From contig OZ241870.1 in the NCBI GenBank assembly GCA_965202875.1, forward strand, positions 4,898,001-4,962,000: a stretch of 64,000 bases of DNA, read 5' to 3'. Positions 35,277-44,561 of this stretch are shown here, piece after piece; position 1 is the stretch's first letter; each line of letters starts with the position of its first letter. The translations under genes and the position numbers were made by a program. A model generated the notes under the pieces. That model saw nothing but the letters and a program-made list of their open reading frames with translations, searched no databases and was not told where the DNA came from. Source of the stretch: HK1 sp965202875 (GTDB lineage Bacteria; Pseudomonadota; Gammaproteobacteria; HK1).

Positions 35277-35422
35277 GAACCGGGAGATATTCGGGATGCT
35301 CCGTGCTACGAACACCTCTGCGGTCACCCTTGAGCGCCGGACTACACTGCACTTCCCCGGACGCTACCGCACAAGTTACACTCGCCCCCGGCTCCCGGGC
35401 CGGCCTCATCGAAGCGCTGGAT

Positions 35423-35502
35423 TAGCCTATCTTTACCACTATGAGCCGCGATCAGATGGGATTTGCCCCGAATTTCGCGGTTTTTCGCACGTAACACGTT
35501 GA
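35423..35502 (-). repeat. 80-bp partial copy of the 56274-56590 MITE
   Basis: Matches the complement of 56511-56590 over about 80 bp with roughly four mismatches, ending exactly where the IS1380 element begins. Includes one terminal inverted repeat (CCTATCTTTACCAC). The other half of the MITE is absent beyond the IS. Confidence 0.8.
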
Positions 35503-37270
35503 TCCCGCATTATTCACAAAGGATCGAAAGAAGGGGTGTGGCGTGCCCGAGATCTGTAGTAAGATCATGGTGTTAGTCCAAATCGCACCACAGATCCGCG
35601 GAGCACGCCATGAAAGGAACCATAGCGCTGTTTTCGCCGTCGTTCAATCCGGCGGTGTCCATTGAAACTCGCCCCGAACATCTCAGCGCGGAGACGGGTG
35701 CGTTGGTTCAACGCGAGATAATGGAACGCAGCGGCATCATCGGGTGGTTGGCCGAGCGTCTTCATGACCCGCGCAATCGAGATTTGATTCGCTATCCGTT
35801 GGAGGAGCTGCTGCGCACGCAGTGGCTGTTGATGGGGCAAGGATGGCGGGACCGGGATGACGCGGACCGTCTTCGTCATGACCCGAGCCTTCGGGTGGGC
35901 AATGATTGCCATGAGGGCCCGAGGCCGCTGGAAGAGGATGAGGTGCTGGCGTCGCAGCCGACGCTGTCGCGGCTGTTGGGGGGATTGAGTGTTGGCGGTG
36001 CTGCATGAGGCGGTGACGGAGCTGGCGTATCGCCGGCTGCGGATGAGCAATGGAGGGAGGCGGAAGAAGACGCTGTACATCGACGTGGACGGGTTGCCGG
36101 TGGAGGTGCACGGTGGCCAGCCTGGGAGTGAATGGAACGGGGATTACCGTCGGCGGATGTACCGGGCGTTGGTGGCGAGCAGTGGGGGGACGGGGGATCT
36201 GCTGGACGGGGAGCTTCGCTGTGGGGCGTCGTATTTGGGGCATGGTGCGTTGGAGTTCATCGTTGGGGTGGTGGAGCGGTGTCGGGGTCGGCTGTGCGAG
36301 TCGGTGGTGGTGCGGATGGATGCGGGGTTTCCGGAGGCGGGGTTGTTGAGGGGGCTGGAGGAGGGAGGGGTGAGGTATGTGGCGCGGTTGAAGGGCAATG
36401 CGGTGTTGGACCGGATGGCGGGGCCGTATCTGATTCGTCCGCCGGGTCGCCCGCCGCGGGAGCCGCGGAGATGGTGTTACGAGCATCGATACCGGGCGGA
36501 GAGTTGGGAGAAGGGGCGTCGAGTGGTGTTGGTGGTGTTGGAGCGGGAGGGGGAGCGGTTTCTGGACCATTTCTGGTTGCTGACGAACCTGGACGAGAGG
36601 CGTTGGGATGGACATCGGTTGCTGTCGATGTACCGCAAGCGGGGGAAGGCGGAAGGGCACATGGGGGAGCTGATGGATGTACTGCGCCCTGCGCTGTCGT
36701 CGGTGAGTCGTGCGAAGAGGCACTATCGCGGGCGGAAGCTTGAGGTTCGGGAGAGGGATGAAGAGGTGGGGGTACGGCCGCACAACGAGGCGTTGTTTGT
36801 GTTGAATCTTCTGGTGTATGAGCTGATGCATCTGGGGCGTAGTGTGATGGAGAGGGCGACGCATCGGGGGTGGAGCTTGCGTCGTTATCGGGATGAGGTG
36901 TTGCGGGTGGCGAGTCGGGTGCAGTGTGAGGGGAGGCGTGTGGTGTTCATTCTTTGTGAGAGTGCGGTGTTGGCATGGCGTCGATTGTGGAGGGTATTGA
37001 CTCGTCTGCATTGGGTGCCTGTATAGTATGAGTCGGGTTGGCGAGTGGGGGGTGTTGCTGCAAAGCGGCGGGGGTCGCTACGTCCGTCTGTTGTCATGAA
37101 GAAGCGAATGGTGTCCAGTCATTGAAAAGGAGCAGTGGACAAGTGGGAAATTGGCCCATCTTGCTGGTCGATTGAGGCGGATTGGGAGTGATTGGGGCGG
37201 TACAAGGCTACGCGGGAGTGAAACTATCGAAAATAGAGGCATCGGAAAGACGCATGGTGAATAATCCGGG
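35503..37270 (+). mobile_element. IS1380-family insertion sequence
   Basis: About 1.77 kb, bounded by inverted repeats CCCGCATTATTCAC (35503-35516) and its near-complement at 37257-37270 (one mismatch). Contains a frameshifted IS1380 transposase. I see no target-site duplication: the left flank is the MITE fragment and the right flank a truncated DUF1156 gene, which suggests recombination after insertion. Confidence 0.75.
35610..37026 (+). pseudogene. IS1380 transposase, one frameshift
   Basis: First part 35610-36008: SPSFNPAVSIETRPEHLSAE and LASQPTLSR, typical IS1380 start. It stops at 36006-36008; the rest continues in the next frame from about 35989. DDE residues are visible: YIDVDGLPVEVHG, VVVRMDAGFP and RGKAEGHMGE, and the C-terminal helix pair LHWVP ends at 37026. 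The two frames overlap by 20 bp just after a run of six G. One extra base explains it; programmed frameshifting is less likely because the needed +1 slip lies past the G run. Confidence 0.85.
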
Positions 37271-37271
37271 T

Positions 37272-38705
37272 TCATCGTTCCCCTTCCTTTGCCGGAGATT
37301 CAACCTCCCGGGCCTCGTCCAACCGGCCCGCGGCCCGGTCGGCGTCCAGCATCTCCCGGAAGACCTCCGCGCTCGTGCCGTGGCAGAGAAGCTGGCGGGG
37401 CGAGTATAGATCGAGCCGCCGGTTCATGCCGTATCGCTGTGGCTCGGTCGTCTTGTTGCCGTCCGGGACCCGTTCGCTTGGCACGAGGTCGAAGGCCTCC
37501 CACTCCGGCAGCTTCTCGGCGAGCCGCGCCCGGATTGCAGCGCCGTTGTCGTCCTCCGGCCGCGGCGCCCGGTAGCCGCGCACCCACTTCTCGCGGATCC
37601 GCCCCGTCTTCGTCCTCGTCTCGACCCGCTCCTTGTAGACGACGGCATAAAGCTGCTCCCCCATCCTCCCCGCTTGCGCCTGCGCCTTGATCACGTCCCC
37701 GTCGATGACGCGCCCGCAGTCGGGAAACGGGCAGGTCCCGTCGCCGCGCTCCACCGTGCCGGGCGACTGCTCGCCGGCCGACCCGACGATCTCGAACCCG
37801 CACACCCGCCCCCGATGCGCGGGCGTCCCCGGTGGCGCCGCTGTCCCTGGGAACGCGGGCCTCCGGCCCGCATCATCGTCATCATCTCGCGGGCCGGAGG
37901 CCGCTGCCTCCGCCCGTTCGGCAGGCAGCGGCCCGTGCAGGTCTCCGCCTGCCCCGGCGTCAACGCGAGGTTTGAGTCTGACACCGGTGCCGTCCGGCGC
38001 GAGCCGCCAGTTCGGCGAGAGCGGAACGAGCCCGTCACAGTAGAGACAGGTGATGGTGCGCGCCCACAGATAGCCGACGATCTGAACGTTATCGGGTTCA
38101 GGAGGAAACACCCCCTCGTACTTCGGCTCCGCACGGCGGATGAACTCGCGGCTCAGCGCCTCGAACGACTCAAGCGCGACGACCCCATGCCGAAGCGGCC
38201 AATCGGCGGTAGCCATGAGAATCAACGCGGCGACAGGGTTGAGATCGTTCGCCAGGGAAGCGGTTCCCAGCCGACCCGTTTCCATCGGAATACCGCCGCC
38301 CCCGGAGGACGGGTCGAGTACCGAAACGGAGGACAAGGGGCGCCCCGTCGCGCTCGCCAGCCAGTCCTTGTCTTCATGACTTGGCGCATACGTGAAGGCA
38401 CGTCTGTAGCCGTAGGGATCCGGTCCCAGGTGTTCCCCCGTGCGCTTCGCCGCGTCGATCCGGTGTCTGGCCGCCACCGGATCGCCATGAATACCGAGCA
38501 TGTGCAGGAACCGGCTCCGGTCCGCATCCGCCGGCAGCAGGGACGCCAGCACCGCCGCCCTCGACGCCACCAGCGGACGCCGCGCCCCCCAGACGTGCAG
38601 CCGATTCGGTGTCGGGAAGGGCGTCATCGGCGTCCGCTCGCGCGTGCTCTCGACACCGGTCTCCGCGATCGGCAACCACCGCTCGATCAGCCAGGTGTCA
38701 GTCAT
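37272..38705 (-). pseudogene. second DUF1156 DNA methyltransferase, cut by IS1380
   Basis: 477 aa from the ATG at 38705 (MTDTWLIERWLPIAETG). HVWGARRPLVASRAAVLAS, SAM-binding LDPSSGGGGIPMETGRLG and NDLNPVAALILM, then a region with two possible zinc pairs (CLYCDGL; CPFPDCG), and YSPRQLLCHGTS. The frame ends at a TGA at 37272-37274 that overlaps the IS1380 end. The half carrying the catalytic DPPY is gone. It differs strongly from the copy at 1-3401 and belongs to another DUF1156 subgroup. It follows a helicase C-terminal fragment as in an operon. Confidence 0.8.
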
Positions 38706-38765
38706 CCCGCCGATCCGACCGTATGGCTGCGGGGCGTGCCCCTCCTTTCGACTCGATGTCATCGG

Positions 38766-38811
38766 CAGTCTTTTCCAATACGAAGATGAGCCTGAAGGTG
38801 GGAGGTAGAAG
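38766..38811. repeat. 46-bp dispersed repeat, copy 2
   Basis: Identical to 8560-8605 in the same orientation. Here it lies between the helicase C-terminal fragment and the start of the second DUF1156 gene and seems to replace the last residues of the helicase, because the protein RPDFFY motif runs straight into it. Confidence 0.9.
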
Positions 38812-39490
38812 AAGTCGGGCCGGGTACGGTGGCCGGGGATGGCGTACTGCGCGTCGCTCGGCAGCCGAAGCCCCATCGACCCCACCATGTCGAGCCAGCG
38901 CTGTTCGAGCCGGCTGTCGCAACGCTTCCGAAGCGCGGCCAGGCGTTCCGCGCGCGAGCCCGCGCCGCCGGCGGGGCGGCATTCGGCTCGCGCCAGCTCC
39001 GCGAGAACGTCCCGGATCGGCGCGTGGTCCAGGATCCGGTGGTCCGGCTGGTTGCCGTAGTCCGGCAGGCATTCGTAGCAGGCCCGGCCGCACCGGTGCG
39101 CACCTCGATCCTCCAGGGTGTCGGGGTCGTAGTGGCAGATCGCAAGCACCCGGCGCGCGAGCGCGGGCAGCACCGCCGGGGCTGGCCCGATTTCGTGGAC
39201 ACGATTCGTGAGCGCCGGAATTGGATGGCCAGGCAGGCCACCGGTATCTGGCAGGGCCAGCTTCGAGGACCTGTCTTCGGGACGGGCCGGCGACGCCGAT
39301 GCGCGCCGTCCGTCCCCCGATGGCTTCGTATCCCGCCCGGGCCGGGGAAGGCACGGTGTCGTCCCCTTCGATGCGGGTCGCGAGAGGCATGGGCAACGGC
39401 GTATCGCTGCGCCGGTGCGTGCTGCTGCTCCTCGCTGCTCCCGCCGCTGCCATCGTGGCCGAGGTGCCGATGAACCGTCGCCGGATGTCC
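38812..39490 (-). pseudogene. DEAD/DEAH helicase remnant (SAT motif and cysteine-rich C-terminus)
   Basis: Two pieces in different minus frames. About 39490-39350 gives RRRFIGTSATMAAAG and ATRIEGDDTVPS, a helicase motif III segment. About 39250-38812 gives LARRVLAICHYDPDTLEDRG, the cysteine motif CGRACYECLPDYGNQPDHRI, then RLEQRWLDMVGSMGLRLPS and RPDFFY, the C-terminus of DUF1998-type DISARM-like helicases. The helicase C-lobe between them is deleted. Complements the broken helicase at 11913-14101, which lacks exactly this end. Confidence 0.6.
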
Positions 39491-40180
39491 AAAGATGCCG
39501 AACGGGCGCCCATGCTACATTTGCACAGGCCATGAACGCGGCCACCTTCGACGCCTGTACCGTACAGCCGCGAAGCGCTTTGAGAGATTGCAGCGTATGA
39601 CGAGCGACGCGCCGAACGCGAGGTGGTGAGGTCCCGGTCACCGGGGAAGTCTTTTCCGGCATTGTTGGCCGATCACTTTCGACCGGAATACGCAACCGGA
39701 TTGTTCCGTAGACGGATTTTCCTGAAAGGACAGGGCGATCCGGGAACCGTCCGGCGTTGGTGGTGGTGATCTGCGTGGCGTGTCGTCGTTGCAGAAGCGC
39801 GGGCAGGCTGTGGGTGCGAGAACGGGGAGGGTGGGCAAGCGGCAAGGATGGCGGAGCCCGCGACGAGATACAGGAAGATGCGGACATCGCCTCCCCGTCC
39901 CCGGTTGTCGCGGCCTTGGCCTGCGCTCGGACGCGGCCCCCGAGCCGGCGACGAGCGATGGTCATTGATCATGTCCCGAAGCGGGGTATGGCCGATCGGA
40001 CAGCGGGACCATCCCCACCCTTCCCCGAACCATGACCGGTCAGCCGCCTCAAGACGATCTCCGCAATGCGGCTGCCCTTTGGGGTATTGTCCACCGTGTT
40101 CGCCACACCAATAATTCCCTTGATCGAGCGACCAACCACGATCAACAGCGACGTACCACGTCATGCCACGGAGAACCAGG
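39491..40180. other. intergenic region upstream of glyA
   Basis: 690 bp without a convincing gene. Short plus- and minus-strand frames exist but none has a start signal plus plausible composition. No glycine or other riboswitch fold recognised. The glyA promoter should be in the last 150 bp. Confidence 0.4.
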
Positions 40181-41524
40181 ATGCACGCTACCGCAGAATC
40201 CGGCACGGACCTCCACGCCCCCACCCGCCCGGCGACCTTCTTCGACGCCCCGCTGGGGGAAACCGATCCCGCACTCGCGAAAAGCATCGAGGACGAGCTG
40301 CATCGCCAGCGGCACCAGATCGAGCTGATCGCCTCGGAGAACATCGTCTCCCGCGCCGTGCTGGAAGCGCAGGGGTCGGTACTCACCAACAAGTACGCGG
40401 AAGGCTATCCCTCGCGGCGCTACTACGGCGGCTGCGAACACGTCGACGTGGCCGAGCACTTGGCGATCGAACGCGCCAGAGAGCTCTTCGATTGCGCGTT
40501 CGCCAACGTACAGCCCCACTCCGGGGCGCAGGCCAACCAGTGCGTCATGCTCGCCCTGCTCCAACCCGGAGACGCCATCCTCGGCATGTCCCTGGCCGCG
40601 GGCGGACACCTGACCCACGGCGCCGCGCCGAACCTCTCGGGCAAGTGGTTCAACGCCGTGCAGTACGGGGTGCGGCGCGAGGACGGGCGGATCGACTACG
40701 ACGAGGTCGAGGCGCTCGCGCGGGAGCACCGGCCCAGGCTGATCATCGCGGGCGGCTCGGCCTACCCCCGGATCATCGACTTCGAACGCTTCCGCCGGAT
40801 CGCCGACGCGGCGGGCGCCCGGCTGCACGTCGACATGGCCCACTTCGCGGGGCTGGTGGCCGCGGGCGTCCACCCGAACCCGCTGCCCTGGGCGGACGTG
40901 GTCACTTCCACCACCCACAAGACCCTGCGCGGTCCCCGCGGCGGCCTGATCCTCGGCAACGACGCGTCGCTGGGCAGGAAGATCGACTCGGCCGCGTTCC
41001 CCGGGCTGCAAGGCGGCCCGCTGATGCACGTCATCGCCGGCAAGGCGGCCGCCTTTGGCGAAGCTCTGAAGCCCTCGTTCAAGGCCTATGCACAACGTGT
41101 CCTCGACAATGCCCGAACGCTGGCGGACACGATGCTTTCCCATGGATTCGGCGTCGTCTCCGGAGGCACGGACACCCACCTCCTGCTGGTGGATCTCCGG
41201 CCCAAGGGCCTTACGGGAAAGGCGGCGGAGGAAAGCCTCGACCGGGCCGGGATCACCTGCAACAAGAACGGCGTCCCTTTCGACTCCGAGAAGCCTGCCA
41301 TCACCTCGGGGATCCGGCTCGGCAGTCCCGCGGTGACCACCCGGGGCTTCGGCGCCGCGGAGATCAGGGAGACCGGCGAGATGATCGCAACGGTTCTGGA
41401 CGGCTTGGCGCAACACCCCGACGACAACGGAGCGGTCGAGACCGAGGTCCGCCGTCGCGTGGATGCGCTCTGCCGGCGCTTCCCCATCTATGCGGGGATG
41501 AACGCCCGCGATCGCGCGACCTGA
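40181..41524 (+). CDS. glyA: serine hydroxymethyltransferase
   Basis: 447 aa from the ATG at 40181 with GGAG at a good distance; an ATG at 40163 adds six residues. PLP enzyme interconverting serine and glycine with tetrahydrofolate. ELIASENIVSRAVLEAQGS near residue 44, YPSRRYYGGCEHVD near 70, the PLP-lysine block TSTTHKTLRGPRGG near 242, and TSGIRLGSPAVTTRGF near 380. Full length. Followed 96 bp later by a serine-glyoxylate aminotransferase remnant, hinting at a former serine/glyoxylate metabolic unit. Confidence 0.96.
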   Translation: MHATAESGTDLHAPTRPATFFDAPLGETDPALAKSIEDELHRQRHQIELIASENIVSRAVLEAQGSVLTNKYAEGYPSRRYYGGCEHVDVAEHLAIERARELFDCAFANVQPHSGAQANQCVMLALLQPGDAILGMSLAAGGHLTHGAAPNLSGKWFNAVQYGVRREDGRIDYDEVEALAREHRPRLIIAGGSAYPRIIDFERFRRIADAAGARLHVDMAHFAGLVAAGVHPNPLPWADVVTSTTHKTLRGPRGGLILGNDASLGRKIDSAAFPGLQGGPLMHVIAGKAAAFGEALKPSFKAYAQRVLDNARTLADTMLSHGFGVVSGGTDTHLLLVDLRPKGLTGKAAEESLDRAGITCNKNGVPFDSEKPAITSGIRLGSPAVTTRGFGAAEIRETGEMIATVLDGLAQHPDDNGAVETEVRRRVDALCRRFPIYAGMNARDRAT

Positions 41525-41619
41525 AGGCGCGGAGCCGGATACCTCCGGACCGGCTTCCCGACGATCCGTCCAGCCCGTCGATCATCGAGCATCAAGCCGA
41601 CCACCGGGAGTTCCCCACC

Positions 41620-42222
41620 GTGTCCCGTATTCCCGGCCGCAACTTCCTCTTCGTCCCCGGTCCCACCAACGTCCCCGATCGCGTCCAGCGCGCCATGGTG
41701 GTGGCGATGGAGGACCATCGCTCTTCGAGGTTCCCGGATCTGTCCACGAGCGTGCTTGCGGATCTGAAGAAGGTGTACAAGACCGAAGAGGGCCAAGTCT
41801 TCATCTTTCCCTCGTCCGGCACCGGCGCGTGGGAAGCGGCGGGGCTCGATCTGTGCGCGAAGGAGCCGAAGTGGTACTCGGATACGGTCAGCGCGGTGAT
41901 GGTGCCGGAGGGCGTCAATGCCGCCCACGTGATCGACGTGGCCTTCAGGCGCTACAACCTCGCCCTCGGGGCCGGGCTCTCGAAGGTCGCGGGCAAGCTG
42001 TTCCGGATCGGCCATCTGGGGGACCTCAACGAGCTCATGCTCATGGGCGCCATCGCCGGCGCGGAGATGGCCATGCTGGATGTGGGCGTTGAAGTGACCC
42101 CCGGCAGCGGCGTCGCCGCGGCCTCCGAGTACTGGCGCAACAACGACCGGGTGCCGAAACGAAAGGTAGGCAAGGCGCAGCAGTTCTACGCCGGACACTC
42201 CACCGGCACGATGGGAGGGTGA
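41620..42222 (+). pseudogene. serine-glyoxylate aminotransferase with large internal in-frame deletion
   Basis: 200 codons from the GTG at 41620 (GGGAG upstream). The first 70 residues (NFLFVPGPTNVPDRVQRAM, then FIFPSSGTGAWEAA) and the last 130 (GLDLCAKEPKWYSDTVSAVM, then FRIGHLGDLNELMLMGAIAG) both match this class V aminotransferase closely. The roughly 190-200 residues expected between GAWEAA and GLDLC, including the PLP-binding lysine, are missing. The join near 41850 keeps the frame. The product cannot bind PLP covalently. Either a real deletion in the organism or an assembly collapse. Confidence 0.88.
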
Positions 42223-42301
42223 AGGCCGCCTGCCCGCGTGATCGACGACAGCGCGCCACGATGCAAGGCAGGCAAGCCGCTACGGCTCTACACGGGGCAC
42301 C

Positions 42302-43477
42302 ATGGGCGAGACGACGACGATGCCGGCGCCCGCCCGCCATCTGGCGGGGTTCTCCCCCTTTCTGCGCGGTTTCGGCTTCAACACGTCCCCTGAGCAGACC
42401 GTCGCCTTCCTCGCGGCGGTAGAGCTTCTCGGCCCACGCGGCATCGGCGACGTGCGCCGCGCCGCGGTCGCGACGTTCGCTCCTCCGCGCGAACGGTCCG
42501 AAGAGTTCGGCGCTCTGTTTCGCGCCTGGTTTTACGGCGAGGTCACGCCGGTCCCCGTCGAGGGCGAGGACGAGACCGAGGTCCGGGTTCATGACGAGGG
42601 CGGTGGGATCCATGAACCGCCCGAACCGCCCGATCTCGACGAGTCGGGCCGGTCCGCGACCGCGGCCGAGAGGCTCGGCGTCCGGCGTTTCCGGTCCGGA
42701 GCCGGGATCGAACGCCTGCGCCACTTTGCGCGTGAGGCGCCCGGACGCCTGCCGCGCCGCCGGGGACTGCGCCGCACGCCGGCGCGCAAGGGCGAGACCG
42801 TCGATCTGCGCCGTGCGCTCCGCGCCGCAGTGCGCCACGGCGGAGATACCCCGGTGCTGCCGTGGCGCCGGCGCAAGTCTCGCCAGCGGCGGATCCTCCT
42901 GCTGATCGACATCTCGGGCTCGATGAAGGCGCACACGGAGGAGACGCTGCGCTTCGCGCACGCGCTCCATCACGCGGCGGAGCGGATGGAGTGCTTCACG
43001 CTCGGCACCCGGCTCACGCGCGTCACCGCCGCGTTGCGGCTGCGCAACCCCGACGCGGCGCTCGCGAAAGCCTCCGCGCTGGCGCCCGACTGGGACGGCG
43101 GCACCCGGATCGGCGACGCGCTCCGGGCCTTTCTCTCGGTGCCCCGCTTCGCCGGCTACGCTCGCGGCGGCGCCGCCGTCGTGCTCTCGGACGGGCTGGA
43201 GCGCGGCGACCCCGGCGCGATGACCGCCGCCGTCGCGCGCCTCTCCCGGCTCGCGTGGCGGGTGAGCTGGCTCACCCCGCTCGCGGTCGACCCCGCGTTC
43301 CGGCCCGAAACCCCGGGTCTCGCCGCGATCGTCCCGTACCTCGACGATCTGGGCGACGGCGCCTCGCCGGACGCTCTGTGCCGGCATATGCTGTCGCTTG
43401 GAGATGTCCGGGGCCGGGCGGGCGGCGTCCCGTTCGACCCCGCCCGCGGCCGGCCCATGGGGAATCCGGCGCAATGA
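42302..43477 (+). CDS. CoxE-like VWA-domain protein
   Basis: 391 aa. N-terminal helical part (SPEQTVAFLAAVELLG), acidic linker, then a von Willebrand A fold from about residue 190: RILLLIDISGSMKAHTEETL carries the DxSxS metal site, DWDGGTRIGDALR the MIDAS threonine, and VVLSDGLERGDP the aspartate. Matches CoxE/PF05762, usually paired with a MoxR-type AAA ATPase (CoxD) that inserts metal or activates enzymes such as CO dehydrogenase. No CoxD or molybdenum hydroxylase is visible in this window. Confidence 0.87.
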   Translation: MGETTTMPAPARHLAGFSPFLRGFGFNTSPEQTVAFLAAVELLGPRGIGDVRRAAVATFAPPRERSEEFGALFRAWFYGEVTPVPVEGEDETEVRVHDEGGGIHEPPEPPDLDESGRSATAAERLGVRRFRSGAGIERLRHFAREAPGRLPRRRGLRRTPARKGETVDLRRALRAAVRHGGDTPVLPWRRRKSRQRRILLLIDISGSMKAHTEETLRFAHALHHAAERMECFTLGTRLTRVTAALRLRNPDAALAKASALAPDWDGGTRIGDALRAFLSVPRFAGYARGGAAVVLSDGLERGDPGAMTAAVARLSRLAWRVSWLTPLAVDPAFRPETPGLAAIVPYLDDLGDGASPDALCRHMLSLGDVRGRAGGVPFDPARGRPMGNPAQ

Positions 43478-43583
43478 ACGGGCTTTCGATGCCCGTCGCC
43501 CGTGGTCGACCCTCACGGTGTCGTTTGGTGAACGGGTCCTCGACCGCCGCTGTCGGCCGGCGTCCTGCCGGGGGGCGAGCGCG

Positions 43584-44561
43584 ATGAGCGGGCCGCCGGT
43601 TGCCCGCTCCCGGTGCCTGCCTGCCGGAAGCCGACCACCCAACGAACCCTCGATCGTCGATGCCCATCATCACGTCTGGCGCCGGGCCGATCTGCCGTGG
43701 CTGTCCGGACCCATGCAGCCCCGGATTTTCGGGCCTTACGAGGCGATTCGGCGCGACTACCTCATGGACGAGTATCTCGACGACCTCGCCGGCAACGGGG
43801 TGGCGCGATCGGTCTACGTCCAGGCGAACTGGATGCCGGAGCGCTTCGAGGACGAGGTCGCCTGGGTGCAGGGCGTCGCCGGAGAGTCCGGCTGGCCGCA
43901 CGCGATCGTCGGCTACGCCGACCTGCTCGCCGCGGACGTCCGCCCTCAGCTCGACCGGCTCGCGAAGTACACCCTGCTGCGCGGCGTACGCATGCAGCTC
44001 CACTGGCACGGGAACGAGACGTACCGCTTCGCGCCGCGCCCCGATCTCCCGCTCGACCCGGTCCTCCAGCGCAACGTCGCCCGGCTCGCCGACTACGATC
44101 TGGTGTTCGATCTCCAGGTCTTCGCCGGGCAGATGGCGGGCGCAGCCGAGCTGGCGGCGGCGTGCCCCGGCGTGACCTTCGTGCTCCAGCACGCCGGCAT
44201 GCTCGAAGATCTCTCCGCCGCGGGCCGCGCCGAGTGGCGGGCCGGCATGGAGCGGCTTGCGGGATGCCCCAACGTATGCGCGAAGCTCTCCGCCTTCGGG
44301 ACCTTCATTCACCGCAACGACGCGGTCCACGTCGCACGCATCCTCCGGGACACGGTGGCGATTTTCGGTGCGGACCGCTGCCTGTTCGGGTCCAACTTCC
44401 CGATCGAGAAACTCTGGACGAGCTACGGGGCCCTGCTCGGCGCGTTCATCGACGCGGCCGCGCCTCTCGATGACGATGCGCGCTCGGCCATCTTCGGGAA
44501 GACGGCCGAGCGGGTGTATCGGCTTCAGAGGGCTCCCGCCAGGAAGAAGGAGGCCGTCTGA
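43584..44561 (+). CDS. amidohydrolase family protein (amidohydro_2)
   Basis: 325 aa from the ATG at 43584 behind a GGGGGGCGAG stretch. DAHHHVWR (metal-binding HxH type), PWLSGPMQPRIF, QANWMPERFEDE, GVRMQLHW, QHAGMLED, CAKLSAFGTF, and DRCLFGSNFPIEKLW near residue 275 follow the pattern of TIM-barrel lactonase/decarboxylases such as L-fuconolactone hydrolase. Ends one base into the next gene (TGATG), so it is co-translated with the SMP-30/isochorismatase fusion; a shared sugar-lactone or amide pathway is plausible. Confidence 0.85.
   Translation: MSGPPVARSRCLPAGSRPPNEPSIVDAHHHVWRRADLPWLSGPMQPRIFGPYEAIRRDYLMDEYLDDLAGNGVARSVYVQANWMPERFEDEVAWVQGVAGESGWPHAIVGYADLLAADVRPQLDRLAKYTLLRGVRMQLHWHGNETYRFAPRPDLPLDPVLQRNVARLADYDLVFDLQVFAGQMAGAAELAAACPGVTFVLQHAGMLEDLSAAGRAEWRAGMERLAGCPNVCAKLSAFGTFIHRNDAVHVARILRDTVAIFGADRCLFGSNFPIEKLWTSYGALLGAFIDAAAPLDDDARSAIFGKTAERVYRLQRAPARKKEAV

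Noticed and set aside
35970..36008. Programmed frameshift in the IS1380 transposase at a G run
   Set aside because: The slip needed to join the frames is +1 and must occur after the in-frame TGA beyond the G run; a plain one-base mutation is simpler.
39362..39535. Plus-strand frame with a leader-like hydrophobic run
   Set aside because: The minus strand reads a helicase SAT motif at the same place; no ribosome binding site for the plus frame.
39491..40180. Possible glycine riboswitch before glyA
   Set aside because: No paired aptamer-like conserved blocks or matching stems could be recognised.
40066..42222. One long open frame spanning glyA and the aminotransferase
   Set aside because: Only its last third is homologous to a protein; the first part is an out-of-frame shadow of glyA.
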